Source of the DNA: an uncultured Oscillochloris sp.
GTDB taxonomy: Bacteria; Chloroflexota; Chloroflexia; Chloroflexales; Chloroflexaceae
Assembly (NCBI GenBank): GCA_903877345.1
Contig: CAIRDL010000310.1
Location: 1 to 6,151 of the forward strand
DNA length: 6,151 nucleotides
Direction: 5' to 3'
Below are positions 6,029 to 6,151 of the stretch, piece by piece; positions within the stretch are counted from its first letter, which is position 1; each line of letters starts with the position of its first letter. The position numbers and the translations under genes are program-made. The notes beneath the pieces were generated by a model. It worked only from the letters and a program-made list of their open reading frames with translations, did no database searches and was not told the origin of the DNA.

Positions 6029-6140
6029 GTGAGGCGTGATGCGTGAGGCGTGATGCGTGAGGCGTGAGGCGTGAGGCGTGAGGCGTGAGGCGTGAGGCGT
6101 GAGGCGTGATGCGTGAGGCGTGAGGCGTGATGCGTGATCG
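6029..6140. repeat. Tandem heptamer array, GTGAGGC/GTGATGC
   Basis: Fifteen consecutive complete 7-bp units run from 6029 to 6133, followed by a degenerate unit GTGATCG (6134-6140). Units 2, 4, 12 and 15 are GTGATGC and the other eleven are GTGAGGC, so variation is confined to one position. No spacers separate the units. The period of 7 is not compatible with a conserved reading frame, so it is a non-coding short tandem repeat. Confidence 0.95.
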
Positions 6141-6151
6141 GGCCACAACAC

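Noticed and set aside
6029..6140. CRISPR array
   Set aside because: Units are 7 bp and directly abutting, with no spacers; no cas gene is present.

Overview
The window reads as a piece of a surface-polysaccharide (exopolysaccharide or O-antigen-like) locus. All four genes supported here lie on the minus strand; nothing on the plus strand looks coding. The source is probably a GC-rich bacterium with many short palindromic and heptameric dispersed repeats between genes. That repeat style, together with these gene types, suggests a filamentous Chloroflexota (Chloroflexia), but this is inference and no marker gene is present to confirm it.

Reading in transcription order (right to left): (i) 6151-5932 is non-coding and carries a clean tandem array of a 7-bp unit, GTGAGGC/GTGATGC, and a weak promoter candidate. 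(ii) 5931-5353 encodes a HAD-family phosphatase of the GmhB type with an intact catalytic motif and an intact zinc-loop. (iii) 5352-5219 is a 134-bp gap holding further heptamers of the same family, arranged as an inverted repeat. (iv) 5218-3347 encodes a Wzz/Wzc-like membrane protein whose cytoplasmic kinase-like domain has lost the Walker A lysine and has no tyrosine tail. (v) 3346-3084 is a 263-bp gap packed with repeats: a degenerate direct repeat, a 67-bp palindromic element, and a 98-bp element with 10-bp terminal inverted repeats around a long hairpin. The ribosome binding site of the next gene lies in the end of that last element. (vi) 3083-1674 encodes a polytopic O-antigen ligase/polymerase (Wzy_C family). 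(vii) 1681-65 encodes a secreted BNR/Asp-box (sialidase-like) beta-propeller protein with a C-terminal membrane anchor; its start codon overlaps the ligase stop codon. (viii) 64-1 is another palindromic repeat.

Functional picture (inference): the GmhB-like phosphatase may help make a heptose-type sugar precursor. The Wzz/Wzc-like protein would set or coordinate chain length. The Wzy/WaaL-like protein would polymerise the glycan or attach it. The anchored beta-propeller, translationally coupled to it, would act outside the membrane on or next to the glycan. The most interesting points are the apparently dead BY-kinase domain, and two places where dispersed repeats have become part of gene starts (ligase and BNR protein).
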